From positions 62,001 through 126,000 of the forward strand of contig CAYTGR010000005.1 of the NCBI GenBank assembly GCA_964437445.1: 64,000 bases of DNA. The letters run 5' to 3'. Position 1 is the stretch's first letter. Every line of letters starts with the position of its first letter. The DNA is from CAYTGR01 sp964437445 (GTDB lineage: Bacteria > Chloroflexota > Anaerolineae > B4-G1 > SLSP01). The notes under the pieces are model-generated. The model worked only from the letters and a program-made list of their open reading frames with translations, ran no database searches and was not told the origin of the DNA. This document shows, in pieces, positions 1 to 8,018 of the stretch. A program made the position numbers and the translations under genes.

Positions 1-158
1 ATCCCATGCTGTTGTTCAGCCCTTGACATCCGCCGAAAGAGCGCCAGCAACGGCGGAGAGAGCTGCGCCGCCGCCTCGGTTAGCGGCACCGGGCGCAGTG
101 GCGCCAGCAAGGTACGGAAGAATTGCGCCACCCGATGGCGCACCCGCCCCCAGCTCAC
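1..158 (-). CDS. HD-domain phosphohydrolase-like protein, N-terminal part (runs off the window)
   Basis: The minus strand stays open from a GTG at 158 to the window edge, about 52 residues. The GTG overlaps the TGA of the upstream M50 protease in a GTGA junction, which supports translational coupling. The readable peptide begins with basic VRHRVAQFF and continues to LSPPLLALFRRM followed by EQQHG. This resembles the segment just ahead of the HD domain in bacterial HD phosphohydrolases (an F..M...DQ.H pattern). The catalytic HD residues would lie outside the window, so the family call is tentative. The open frame and the overlap are what the sequence shows directly. Confidence 0.55.
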   Translation of the reverse strand, partial: MSWGRVRHRVAQFFRTLLAPLRPVPLTEAAAQLSPPLLALFRRMSRAEQQHG

Positions 159-829
159 CACACCAGCAACGCGCGGATTAACAGATTAAACAACGGCGTC
201 ATCAGCCAGTTGACCAGGTCAATCCCCAACATGGGGAGCACAAAGAGCACAGCCAGCAAAATGAAAGGCGCGACCGGCTCCAGCCGTTCAATGAAATCGG
301 CCACCCGTGGGGGAGCCACCCCTGCCAGCACGCGGGAACCATCCAACGGCGGGACCGGCAGCAGGTTAAAGACCGCCAACCCAATATTGACCAGGATCGC
401 CCAAAACAGAATCATCTCCAGCTTATCCGCCTGGGCGGCCGGCAACAGCGCCAGCAATCCCAGCCGGAACGGGAGCGCCAGCAGAACGGCCTGCAAGAGG
501 TTGGAAAGCGGCCCGGCCAGCGCAGTGAGCGCCATGCCGGTCCGGGGATTTTTCACCCGCCACATCCGGTACGGGTTGACGCGGGCGGCCCGCCCCCACC
601 CAAAACCGGTCAACAGAATCAACAGCGTCCCCACGGGGTCCAAATGCCTGAGGGGGTTGAGCGAGAGCCGTCCCTCCAGCTCCGGCGTCTCATCGCCGAG
701 CAGATGGGCCATCCAGCCGTGCGCCCACTCGTGGATGGGGATCCCCAGGACGATCACCAGCAACCGTCCCAACAGTACTTCAGGTTGTAAACCCAGCATA
801 ACCACCTCTATGGGTAATGGAGAGCTCAT
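155..829 (-). CDS. Site-2-type M50 metalloprotease (membrane)
   Basis: This 224-residue polytopic membrane protein belongs to the short M50 family of intramembrane zinc proteases. The zinc-binding HEWAH lies at residues 33-37 in the first hydrophobic segment. The third-ligand motif, PPLDG, lies near residue 163, next to NLLPV. Four or more membrane segments are evident, and there is no PDZ domain, as expected for the short branch. It overlaps the downstream partial HD-domain gene by 4 nt. Substrates cannot be read from sequence; members cleave membrane-bound regulators or signal peptides. An alternative start at ATG residue 11 is possible. Confidence 0.85.
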   Translation of the reverse strand: MSSPLPIEVVMLGLQPEVLLGRLLVIVLGIPIHEWAHGWMAHLLGDETPELEGRLSLNPLRHLDPVGTLLILLTGFGWGRAARVNPYRMWRVKNPRTGMALTALAGPLSNLLQAVLLALPFRLGLLALLPAAQADKLEMILFWAILVNIGLAVFNLLPVPPLDGSRVLAGVAPPRVADFIERLEPVAPFILLAVLFVLPMLGIDLVNWLMTPLFNLLIRALLVW

Positions 830-936
830 ACCGACAAACAGAGAAATTATAGCATAGGGGATAAGAATGGAAAGCGGTGGGAGGTTCTTTCTATCCTTTC
901 ATGCTTTTCGTAACTTTTGCGTTAGAATGTTTAAGG

Positions 937-942
937 TATAAT
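937..942 (+). promoter_or_regulatory. Perfect -10 box (TATAAT) ahead of gatC
   Basis: TATAAT at 937-942 lies 17 nt before the gatC start. The best -35-like match (TTGCGT, 917-922) is too close, with a 14-nt spacer. A second -10-like TAGAAT lies at 923-928. Transcription from 937 would give a very short leader beginning at the ribosome-binding site. Confidence 0.35.
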
Positions 943-958
943 CAGGGTGGAGGTAGCC

Positions 959-1243
959 ATGAGCCTGACCCGCGAAGAAGTTGATCACATTGCCGCCTTA
1001 GCGCATCTGACCTTGAGCGAGGCCCAGAAAGCCCGCTACCAGGAGCAGCTTTCGGCCATCCTGGATTACGCCGCCCGGATTCAGGCGGTGAATACCAGCG
1101 CCATTTCGCCGACCGCCACCGTGTTGCCGCTACGCACCATCCTGCGCGATGACACCACGACCCCGCCCCTGTCCCGTGAGGAGGCGCTCACCAACGCCCC
1201 AGAAGCCATTGCGGACTGCTTTGCGGTCCCGCCTTTACGGTAA
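959..1243 (+). CDS. gatC: Asp-tRNA(Asn)/Glu-tRNA(Gln) amidotransferase subunit C
   Basis: GatC is the 94-residue structural subunit that clamps GatA and GatB in the amidotransferase converting misacylated Glu-tRNA(Gln) and Asp-tRNA(Asn). The sequence shows the family N terminus (LTREEVDHIAALAHL) and the late RDD motif. A GTG at 947 is in frame, but GGAGG at 949-953 lies 5 nt before the ATG at 959, so the ATG is chosen. gatA follows after 39 nt with its own Shine-Dalgarno. gatB is displaced by two unrelated genes to 5090. The presence of GatCAB suggests indirect aminoacylation of Gln and/or Asn tRNA in this organism. Confidence 0.93.
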   Translation: MSLTREEVDHIAALAHLTLSEAQKARYQEQLSAILDYAARIQAVNTSAISPTATVLPLRTILRDDTTTPPLSREEALTNAPEAIADCFAVPPLR

Positions 1244-1282
1244 GGCCGCCGCTTACCCCATCTACCCCACGCGGGAGGAGTC

Positions 1283-2749
1283 TTGAACGCACTGCCCGAT
1301 TTAACCCTGCACGAAGCTTTAGACCTGCTCAACCGGAAAGAGCTTTCGGCCACCGAACTGACCCTGGCGCTCCTGGAGCGAATTCAGGCCATAGATGACC
1401 AACTCCATGCTTATCTGACGCCGACGCCCGAAGCAGCGCTGGCCGCCGCCCGCCAGGCGGACCAACTGCGGGCGCGGGGAGAAACTCGCCCTTTGCTGGG
1501 CCTTCCCCTGGCGATCAAAGACAACATCTCCACCCGGGGTGTGCCCACCACGGCCGGCTCGCGGATTCTGGAGGGCTACGTCCCGCCGTTTGACGCAACG
1601 GTGGTGGAACGCCTGAAGGCTGCCGGCGCCATCATCCTGGGCAAGACCAACCTGGACGAGTTCGCCATGGGCTCCAGCACCGAAAACTCCGGCTTCTTCA
1701 CCACGCATAACCCCTGGGACCTGGAGCGCGTGCCCGGCGGCTCCAGCGGCGGGAGCGCCGCTGCCGTGGCCGCCGGCGAGGCACTGGCCGCCTTGGGCAC
1801 CGATACCGGCGGCTCTGTGCGCCAGCCGGCCTCGCTCTGCAATCTGGTCGGCCTGCGTCCCACCTATGGGCGCTGCTCCCGCTACGGGCTGATCGCCTTC
1901 GCCTCCTCCCTGGACCAACCCGGCCCGCTGACCCGCGACGTGACCGACGCCGCGCTGCTCCTGGGCCTGATGGCCGGCGCCGATCCGCACGACAGCACCA
2001 CCCGCCCGGAGCCGGTCCCCGACTACCTGGCGGCCCTGACCGGCGATCTCAAGGGGCTGCGCGTGGGCGTCCCGCGCGAATATTTCGTCGCCGGCTTGCA
2101 GCCGGCAGTGGAACAGGCCGTCCAGGCCGCGCTGCAAACGCTGGTGGATCTGAGCGCTACGCTGGTGGAGGTCAGCCTGCCCCACACCGACGTCGCGCTG
2201 CCGGTCTACTATCTGGTCGCGCCCGCCGAGTGCAGCGCCAACCTGGCCCGCTTTGACGGCGTGCGCTACGGCTTCCGCGCCCCGGCGACTACCCTGGAAG
2301 AGATGGTCTCTCAGACCCGGGGGCAGGGCTTTGGACCGGAAGTCACCCGCCGCATCATGTTGGGCACCTACGCGCTCAGCGCCGGCTACTACGACGCTTA
2401 CTACCGCAAAGCGCAACAGGTCCGCACGCTCATCAAGGCCGATTTTGACGCCGCGTTCCAGCAGGTGGATGTCCTGGCCGGGCCCACCTCGCCCGTGACC
2501 GCTTTCCGCATCGGCGAACGGGCCGATGATCCGCTGCAAATGTACCTGGCCGACATCTTCACGCTCTCGCAAGCGCTGGCCGGCATCCCGGCCGTCAGCG
2601 TTCCCTGCGGCTTTGACGAGAGCGGGCTGCCCATCGGCTTGCAGCTGGCCGCCCCTGAGCTGGCCGAAGCGCAGCTGTTACAGGTCGCCTATGCCTACGA
2701 GCAGGCCACTCCCTGGCATCAACGCCGGCCGGCGCTGCCCGGTAAATAA
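1283..2749 (+). CDS. gatA: Asp/Glu-tRNA amidotransferase subunit A (amidase)
   Basis: GatA is the glutaminase subunit; it frees ammonia from glutamine and channels it to GatB. The 488-residue product carries the amidase signature. The Ser-cisSer-Lys triad is visible as Lys79 (AIKDN), Ser154 (PGGSSGGS) and Ser178 (TGGSV), the same spacing as in characterised GatA. The start is a TTG at 1283, with GGGAGGAG at 1273-1280. The glucose-1-phosphate-type nucleotidyltransferase gene follows after 19 nt. The full family length and all catalytic residues are present. Confidence 0.96.
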   Translation: MNALPDLTLHEALDLLNRKELSATELTLALLERIQAIDDQLHAYLTPTPEAALAAARQADQLRARGETRPLLGLPLAIKDNISTRGVPTTAGSRILEGYVPPFDATVVERLKAAGAIILGKTNLDEFAMGSSTENSGFFTTHNPWDLERVPGGSSGGSAAAVAAGEALAALGTDTGGSVRQPASLCNLVGLRPTYGRCSRYGLIAFASSLDQPGPLTRDVTDAALLLGLMAGADPHDSTTRPEPVPDYLAALTGDLKGLRVGVPREYFVAGLQPAVEQAVQAALQTLVDLSATLVEVSLPHTDVALPVYYLVAPAECSANLARFDGVRYGFRAPATTLEEMVSQTRGQGFGPEVTRRIMLGTYALSAGYYDAYYRKAQQVRTLIKADFDAAFQQVDVLAGPTSPVTAFRIGERADDPLQMYLADIFTLSQALAGIPAVSVPCGFDESGLPIGLQLAAPELAEAQLLQVAYAYEQATPWHQRRPALPGK

Positions 2750-2768
2750 ACCCACGGAGGTAACATCT

Positions 2769-3755
2769 ATGAAACTGGTCATTCCGATGGCCGGGTACGG
2801 GACCCGGATGCGGCCGCACACCTGGACGCGGCCCAAGCCGCTGCTGCCCCTGGCGGGCAAACCGATGTTAGCCCATATCCTGGAACGCTTCCGCGACCTG
2901 CCCATCCAGGAATACGTCTTCATCACCGGCTGGCTGGGCGAGCAGGTGGATGAATACATCAAAGCCCATTACGCCATCCCGGCCCATTTTGTGGAACAGA
3001 AAGAGCTGATCGGGCAGGCCCATGCGCTCTGGCTGGCCCGCGACTATCTGGACGGGCCGATCTTCACGCTCTTTGTGGATACGCTGTTTGACGACGTGGA
3101 TTTCTCCCACCTGGACGAACCGGGGCTGGATGGAATCATCTTCACCAAAGAGGAGCCAGACCCCCGGCGCTTCGGCGTGGTGGAAGTGGGGCCGGATGGG
3201 TTTGCCACCCGCCTGGTAGAAAAGCCGGACTCGGTGGAGAACAAAAGCGTCCTGATGGGCCTCTACTACTTCCGCGATGGGGCCTGGCTGGCGCGGGCCT
3301 GTGAGGAGTTGATGGCGCGCCGCATCCAGACCAAAGGCGAATACTACCTGGCCGACGCCATTACGCTGATGATCCAGCAGGGCGCCCGCTTCCGCACCCG
3401 CGAGGTCGGCGTCTGGGAAGATACCGGCAAGCCGGAGACCACCTTCAAGACGCACCGCTACATCCTGGAGCACGGCTACGACAACAGCCTGGAAGCGCTG
3501 CGGCCCGGCGTGGCGATCATCCCGCCGGTCTACATCCACCCGGAGGCCGTGGTAGAGCGCTCGGTGATCGGGCCGTATGTCTCCATTCACGCCGGCGCGA
3601 CGGTGCGCGATAGCATCCTGCGCGACACGGTAATTGACGACGGTGCGGAGATAGAAGCGGCACTGTTAGAGGAATCGCTGATCGGCCGCTGGGTCAAGGT
3701 GAGCGGCGCTTTCCGCGGCCTGAACCTTGGTGACTCATCCGTCGTGGAAGAATGA
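2769..3755 (+). CDS. NDP-sugar pyrophosphorylase (G1P nucleotidyltransferase) with left-handed helix tail
   Basis: The 328-residue protein has an N-terminal nucleotidyltransferase fold: MAGYGTRMRPHT near residues 7-18, then RPKPLLPLAGKPM with the substrate-binding Lys. The C-terminal 70 residues are hexapeptide-like (AIIPPVYIHPEAVV, VIGPYVSIHAGA, TVIDDGAEI). This architecture fits enzymes making dTDP-, UDP- or GDP-sugars from sugar-1-phosphates for cell-surface glycans. The exact nucleotide is not resolved. GGAGG at 2756-2760 supports the ATG at 2769. The stop overlaps the next gene's start (ATGA at 3752-3755), so the two are probably co-translated. Confidence 0.88.
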   Translation: MKLVIPMAGYGTRMRPHTWTRPKPLLPLAGKPMLAHILERFRDLPIQEYVFITGWLGEQVDEYIKAHYAIPAHFVEQKELIGQAHALWLARDYLDGPIFTLFVDTLFDDVDFSHLDEPGLDGIIFTKEEPDPRRFGVVEVGPDGFATRLVEKPDSVENKSVLMGLYYFRDGAWLARACEELMARRIQTKGEYYLADAITLMIQQGARFRTREVGVWEDTGKPETTFKTHRYILEHGYDNSLEALRPGVAIIPPVYIHPEAVVERSVIGPYVSIHAGATVRDSILRDTVIDDGAEIEAALLEESLIGRWVKVSGAFRGLNLGDSSVVEE

Positions 3756-4966
3756 CCATGACAGCTCCTTTAAACCCACCCAACTCGGAGGAAGCGTTGA
3801 ACACAACTCACTCGTTTCTCTCGCACGCGGTGCAGGAAATCCCGCCCTCGGCCATCCGCCGTTTCTTTGATATCGCCGCCACGATGGACAACGTCATCAG
3901 CCTGGGCATCGGCGAGCCTGACTTTGACACCCCCGCGCCCATCGTTGAGGCTGGCATAGAGGCGCTGCGCCAGGGCGCGACGCACTACACCTCCAACTCC
4001 GGCACCAACGAACTGCGGACGGCCATCGCCAACCATGTGTTTAAACTCTACGATCAGACCTACAACGCCGCCAGCGAGGTGCTGGTCACGGTCGGCGTCT
4101 CCGAGGCGCTCTACCTGGCGATGGCGGCCCTGCTGGATCCGGGCGACGAGATCATCATCCCGGAGCCATCGTTTGTCTCCTACGTGCCGACGGCCCAGCT
4201 GGTCGGCGCGGTGCCGGTACGGGTGCCCACCTACGCCCGCGACGGCTTCCAGATCACCGCGCCGGCAATTGAGGCCGCCATCACGCCCAAGACCAAAGCG
4301 CTGCTCATCGCCTCGCCCAACAATCCCACCGGGACGGTGATCAGCCGGGAGCGGCTCAATGAGATCGCCGCCGTCGCCAAGCGGCACAACCTGGTTGTCA
4401 TCTCTGATGAGATCTACGACCGCTTAGTCTACGGGGTGGAGCATACCTGTTTTGCCAGCCTGCCGGGGATGTACTCACGCACCGTGGTATTGCAGGGCTT
4501 CTCCAAAGCCTACGCGATGACCGGCTGGCGGATCGGCTACATTCTGGGCCCGGCCGAGCTGGTTGGCGCGATGCGCAAAGTCCACCAGTACCTCATCATG
4601 TCGGCCCCTACCCCCTCGCAGATGGCCGCACTGAAGGCATTGGAAGTAGGCGAGCCGTTCGTCCAGGAGATGCACGCGGAGTACGACCGCCGCCGGCGGC
4701 TCATCGTCAGCGGGCTGAACAGCCTGGGGCTGAGTTGTACCGAGCCACAGGGAGCCTTCTACGCCTTCCCCTGCGTGGAAAAGACCGGCCTGGACGACAA
4801 CCAGTTCGCCGAACTGTTGCTGCAAGAAGAGCGCGTCGCGGTCATCCCCGGGCGGGCCTTCGGCGAATCGGGCCAGGGCTATGTCCGCATGTCCTACGCC
4901 ACCGCCTACGAGAAGATTGAGCAGGCGCTGGAACGCATCGCCCGCTTTGCGCAGCGGCACGGATAG
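3752..4966 (+). CDS. PLP-dependent class I/II aminotransferase (aspartate-aminotransferase type)
   Basis: The 404-residue fold-type I aminotransferase has the usual landmarks: NNPTG at 190-194, the cofactor Asp219 and Tyr222 in VISDEIYDR, the Schiff-base Lys252 in GFSKAYAMTGWR, and a late Arg in GYVRMSY for the substrate carboxylate. It resembles the branch containing aspartate and aromatic aminotransferases of thermophiles and Chloroflexota. The substrate is not determinable here. The ATG overlaps the preceding stop by 4 nt. A second in-frame ATG two codons later is an alternative start. Confidence 0.9.
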   Translation: MTMTAPLNPPNSEEALNTTHSFLSHAVQEIPPSAIRRFFDIAATMDNVISLGIGEPDFDTPAPIVEAGIEALRQGATHYTSNSGTNELRTAIANHVFKLYDQTYNAASEVLVTVGVSEALYLAMAALLDPGDEIIIPEPSFVSYVPTAQLVGAVPVRVPTYARDGFQITAPAIEAAITPKTKALLIASPNNPTGTVISRERLNEIAAVAKRHNLVVISDEIYDRLVYGVEHTCFASLPGMYSRTVVLQGFSKAYAMTGWRIGYILGPAELVGAMRKVHQYLIMSAPTPSQMAALKALEVGEPFVQEMHAEYDRRRRLIVSGLNSLGLSCTEPQGAFYAFPCVEKTGLDDNQFAELLLQEERVAVIPGRAFGESGQGYVRMSYATAYEKIEQALERIARFAQRHG

Positions 4967-4990
4967 CCAGCAGCGTTCACAACCAACTGT

Positions 4991-5066
4991 AGCGCCAGCT
5001 TGAGTTTGCAGCCGTAACGCGAACTTCAGTTCGCTGCTGTAATGCAGGCAACCTTCAGTTTGCCCA
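4991..5066. repeat. Short dispersed palindromes between aminotransferase and gatB
   Basis: GCGAACTTCAGTTCGC at 5019-5034 is a near-perfect palindrome, flanked by partial copies (TTGAGTTTGC and AACCTTCAGTTTGCC). Related units occur at 19775, 19801, 52549, 54751 and 54775. All are intergenic. Confidence 0.6.
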
Positions 5067-5089
5067 CTTTGAGAAGAGGCTCTGAAATT

Positions 5090-6547
5090 ATGGAATATGA
5101 AGCCGTCATTGGCCTGGAAGTTCATGCACAGGTGCACACGCACTCCAAGATGTACTGCACCTGTCCGGTCATGGAGGATACGGGCAATCTGTCCCCCAAC
5201 ACCTATACCTGCCCAGTCTGTCTGGCGCTGCCGGGGACGCTGCCGGTCGTCAACCGGCGGGCGGTGGAATACGGCATCCTGACCGCCTTAGCGCTCCACT
5301 GCACCGTGCAGCCGGTCAATGTCTTCTCCCGCAAGTCCTACTTCTACCCAGACCTGCCCAAGGGCTACCAGATTTCCCAATACGATCTGCCCCTTTCGCT
5401 GGGCGGCTACCTGGAGATTGAAACCACAGCCGGGGTCAAGCGGATCGGCGTCACCCGCGTCCACCTGGAAGAGGATACCGCCAAGATCTATCACCTCGGC
5501 AGCAAGGCGCTGATTGACTTCAACCGGGCCGGCGTGCCGCTGCTGGAAATCGTCAGCGAGCCGGATATGCACACGGTAGAAGAGGTGAAAGCCTATGCCA
5601 ATGCGCTCCACGACATCTTAGTCTACCTGGGCGTGAACTCCGGCGACATGGAAAAAGGCGTGATGCGCTTTGAGGCCAACGTCAGCATCCGCCCGCGCGG
5701 CGCCACCTGGTTGGGCACCCGCACCGAGATCAAGAACCTCAACTCCTTCCGGGCTTTAGTGCGCGCCGTGGAGTACGAAATCCAGCGCCAGATTCGGGTG
5801 GTGGAGGCCGGCGGCACGATCGTCCAGCAGACGATGGGCTGGGACGAGAGCAAGGGAGAAACGTTCACCCAGCGCAGCAAGGAGTACGCCGACGACTATC
5901 GCTACTTCCCGGAACCCGACATCCCGCCGCTGGAGATCGCGCCGGCCTGGATTGAGGAGCTCCGCGCCCGGCTGCCGGAGCTCCCGCTGGAGAAACAGCG
6001 CCGGCTGATGGACGAGTACGGCATCCGGCGCGCCGAGGCGGAACTGCTGGTCGGCAGCCAGGCCACCGCCGCTTATTTTGAAACCAGCGCCCGGCTGGGC
6101 CGGGCCGACGGCGTAGAGCCACAGGAAGTCGCCAACTGGATCACCGGCGAGCTGTTCCGGCTGTTGAACGAGCAGGGTGGTACCCTGGAAACCGGCCGGG
6201 TTACCCCCGAACGCCTGGTGGCCTTGTTGCGCCTGCGCCAACAGGGCACCCTGAGCGCCACCGCCGCCAAAACTGTGCTGGAGGAGATGTTCAACACTGG
6301 CGAACCGCCCGAGCCGCTTGTGGAGCGCCTGGGGCTGGCGCAAGTTTCCGACACCGACGCCATCGCCGCCCTGGTTGCCCAGATCGTGGCCGCCAACCCC
6401 ACCCAGGTTACCCAATACTTAAGCGGCAAAACGGCCGTCATGGGCTGGTTTGTCGGGCAGGTCATGAAAGCCTCCCAGGGTAAGGCGAACCCCCAACAGG
6501 CGCAAGAGCTGGTCAAGATTTACCTGGAGCGGCAACGCTCCAGCTGA
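5090..6547 (+). CDS. gatB: Asp/Glu-tRNA amidotransferase subunit B
   Basis: GatB binds the misacylated tRNA and carries the kinase/transamidase site. The 485-residue product shows YEAVIGLEVHAQ at the N terminus, the zinc-associated CTCP and CPVCLALPG motifs, YFYPDLPKGYQISQYD, and a helical YqeY-like tail. The frame is open from 5042, but the family N terminus starts at the ATG at 5090, with AAGAGG at 5074-5079, so that start is used. It is separated from gatCA by two unrelated genes, which is common outside the Firmicutes. It completes a GatCAB set in the window. Confidence 0.96.
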   Translation: MEYEAVIGLEVHAQVHTHSKMYCTCPVMEDTGNLSPNTYTCPVCLALPGTLPVVNRRAVEYGILTALALHCTVQPVNVFSRKSYFYPDLPKGYQISQYDLPLSLGGYLEIETTAGVKRIGVTRVHLEEDTAKIYHLGSKALIDFNRAGVPLLEIVSEPDMHTVEEVKAYANALHDILVYLGVNSGDMEKGVMRFEANVSIRPRGATWLGTRTEIKNLNSFRALVRAVEYEIQRQIRVVEAGGTIVQQTMGWDESKGETFTQRSKEYADDYRYFPEPDIPPLEIAPAWIEELRARLPELPLEKQRRLMDEYGIRRAEAELLVGSQATAAYFETSARLGRADGVEPQEVANWITGELFRLLNEQGGTLETGRVTPERLVALLRLRQQGTLSATAAKTVLEEMFNTGEPPEPLVERLGLAQVSDTDAIAALVAQIVAANPTQVTQYLSGKTAVMGWFVGQVMKASQGKANPQQAQELVKIYLERQRSS

Positions 6548-6584
6548 ACAGGAAATCTATTTCCCAATCTTTTCAGGAGGAACT

Positions 6585-7868
6585 ATGAGTGAACTAAATC
6601 CCTTTGAGTTGGCGCAAGCCCAGTTTGACCAAGTGGCAGAGATGATGAATCTGCAACCGGCCGCCCGGGCTATCATGCGCTGGCCGCTGCGCGAATTCCG
6701 CTTCCAGCTGCCGGTACGGATGGATGACGGCTCCATCAAGGTCTTTTTTGGCTTCCGCGTGCAGCACAACGACGCCCGCGGTCCGGCCAAAGGCGGCATT
6801 CGTTTTCACCCCAAAGAGACCCTGGATACTGTGCGCGCCCTGGCGACCTGGATGACCTGGAAAACCGCCGTGGCCGACATTCCGCTGGGTGGCGGCAAAG
6901 GCGGCGTGGTAGTGGATCCCGCCCAGCTCTCCACCGGCGAGAAGGAACGCCTCTGCCGCGAGTGGGTAGATGCCATCTGGAAGAACCTCGGTCCGCGCAA
7001 TGACGTCCCCGCCCCCGACGTGGGCACCAATCCCCAAATGATGGGCTGGATGATGGATGAGTATTCCAAGCTGCGGGGCGAATATGTCCCCGGCGTGATC
7101 ACTGGCAAGCCGCTGGGCAGTGGCGGCTCGCTGGGCCGCACCGCCGCCACCGGCTTCGGCGTCATCGTCACCGTCCGTGAGGCCATGAAACACCTGAAAA
7201 TAGAGCCGCGCGGCACCGTCGCTGCCATCCAGGGCTTTGGCAACGTCGCTCAGTACGCCGCTATCCATTTCATTGAGATGCTGGGCGGCACCGTCGCGTG
7301 CGTCTCCTGCTGGGACCGCCACGACCGCGTCTCCTACACCTTCTCCAAACCGGGCGGGATTGATCCGCGCTTCCTGCAAAGCATCACCGACCAATACGGT
7401 ACCATTGACAAGGATGCGGCCGTGCGGGCCGGCTATGTGATTGAAGACGGTGAGGCCTGGCTGGGCAAGGAAGCCGATGTCCTGATCCCCGCCGCCATTG
7501 AGGGGGTCATCACCGGCGAGAATGTGGCTCGGGTGCACCCGCGCGTCAAGATCGTGGCCGAGGGCGCCAACGGTCCCTGCACGCTGGAAGCCGACGCAGC
7601 GTTCAAGGAGCGCGGCATCTTTGACATCCCCGACTTCCTCTGCAATGCCGGCGGCGTCACCTGCTCTTACTTTGAGCAGGTCCAGAATGACATGAACTAC
7701 TACTGGAGCGAGGCCGAGGTCATGAGCAAGCTGGATGACAAAATGTCCAATGCCTTCGCCGGCGTGCTCCACACGGCGTTAGAGCACAGCATCTACATGC
7801 GCGATGCCGCCTACTGGGTCGCCATCCAGCGGGTTGAACGCGCCATGGAACTGCGCGGCTGGATCTAA
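6585..7868 (+). CDS. gdhA: Glutamate dehydrogenase (Glu/Leu/Phe/Val family)
   Basis: The enzyme interconverts glutamate and 2-oxoglutarate plus ammonia. The 427-residue length fits the hexameric class. The visible active site includes Lys93 (MTWKTA), the PLGGGKGG loop with Lys105, and the catalytic Asp145 in VPAPDVGT; a Rossmann GFGNVAQYAA motif follows. Coenzyme preference is not resolved. A strong AGGAGG precedes the ATG at 6585. A perfect-palindrome terminator follows 30 nt after the stop, so it is the last gene of its unit. It could deaminate glutamate formed by the downstream aminotransferases. Confidence 0.94.
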   Translation: MSELNPFELAQAQFDQVAEMMNLQPAARAIMRWPLREFRFQLPVRMDDGSIKVFFGFRVQHNDARGPAKGGIRFHPKETLDTVRALATWMTWKTAVADIPLGGGKGGVVVDPAQLSTGEKERLCREWVDAIWKNLGPRNDVPAPDVGTNPQMMGWMMDEYSKLRGEYVPGVITGKPLGSGGSLGRTAATGFGVIVTVREAMKHLKIEPRGTVAAIQGFGNVAQYAAIHFIEMLGGTVACVSCWDRHDRVSYTFSKPGGIDPRFLQSITDQYGTIDKDAAVRAGYVIEDGEAWLGKEADVLIPAAIEGVITGENVARVHPRVKIVAEGANGPCTLEADAAFKERGIFDIPDFLCNAGGVTCSYFEQVQNDMNYYWSEAEVMSKLDDKMSNAFAGVLHTALEHSIYMRDAAYWVAIQRVERAMELRGWI

Positions 7869-7898
7869 AAGCGCCCCGCCATACACATAATGACAGGC

Positions 7899-7933
7899 CA
7901 CGGCCCCTGCATGCAGGGGCCGTGAGCTTTTTT
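7899..7933 (+). terminator. Rho-independent terminator after gdhA
   Basis: Two 13-nt arms form a perfect 26-bp palindrome (CACGGCCCCTGCA and its complement, 7899-7924). It is followed by AGC and six Ts at 7928-7933. The same core is reused in the hairpin at 9449-9480. Confidence 0.88.
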
Positions 7934-7946
7934 GACGCTGATACCG

Positions 7947-7974
7947 TTGACTTTGCAGCAGTTGCCGCTACAAT
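7947..7974 (+). promoter_or_regulatory. Sigma-70-type promoter for the duplicated surface protein
   Basis: TTGACT at 7947-7952 and TACAAT at 7969-7974 are separated by 16 nt. The start codon is about 38 nt downstream of the predicted start site, just past the gdhA terminator. Confidence 0.7.
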
Positions 7975-8018
7975 AAAAACATAGTGTTCTTACCCCCAAA
8001 CCAGGAAAGGAGTTGATG

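Noticed and set aside
1319..2572. Long antisense reading frame opposite gatA
   Set aside because: It is a shadow of the GC-rich gatA codons; no ribosome-binding site, and composition is typical of antisense frames. The same applies to long frames opposite the other enzymes.
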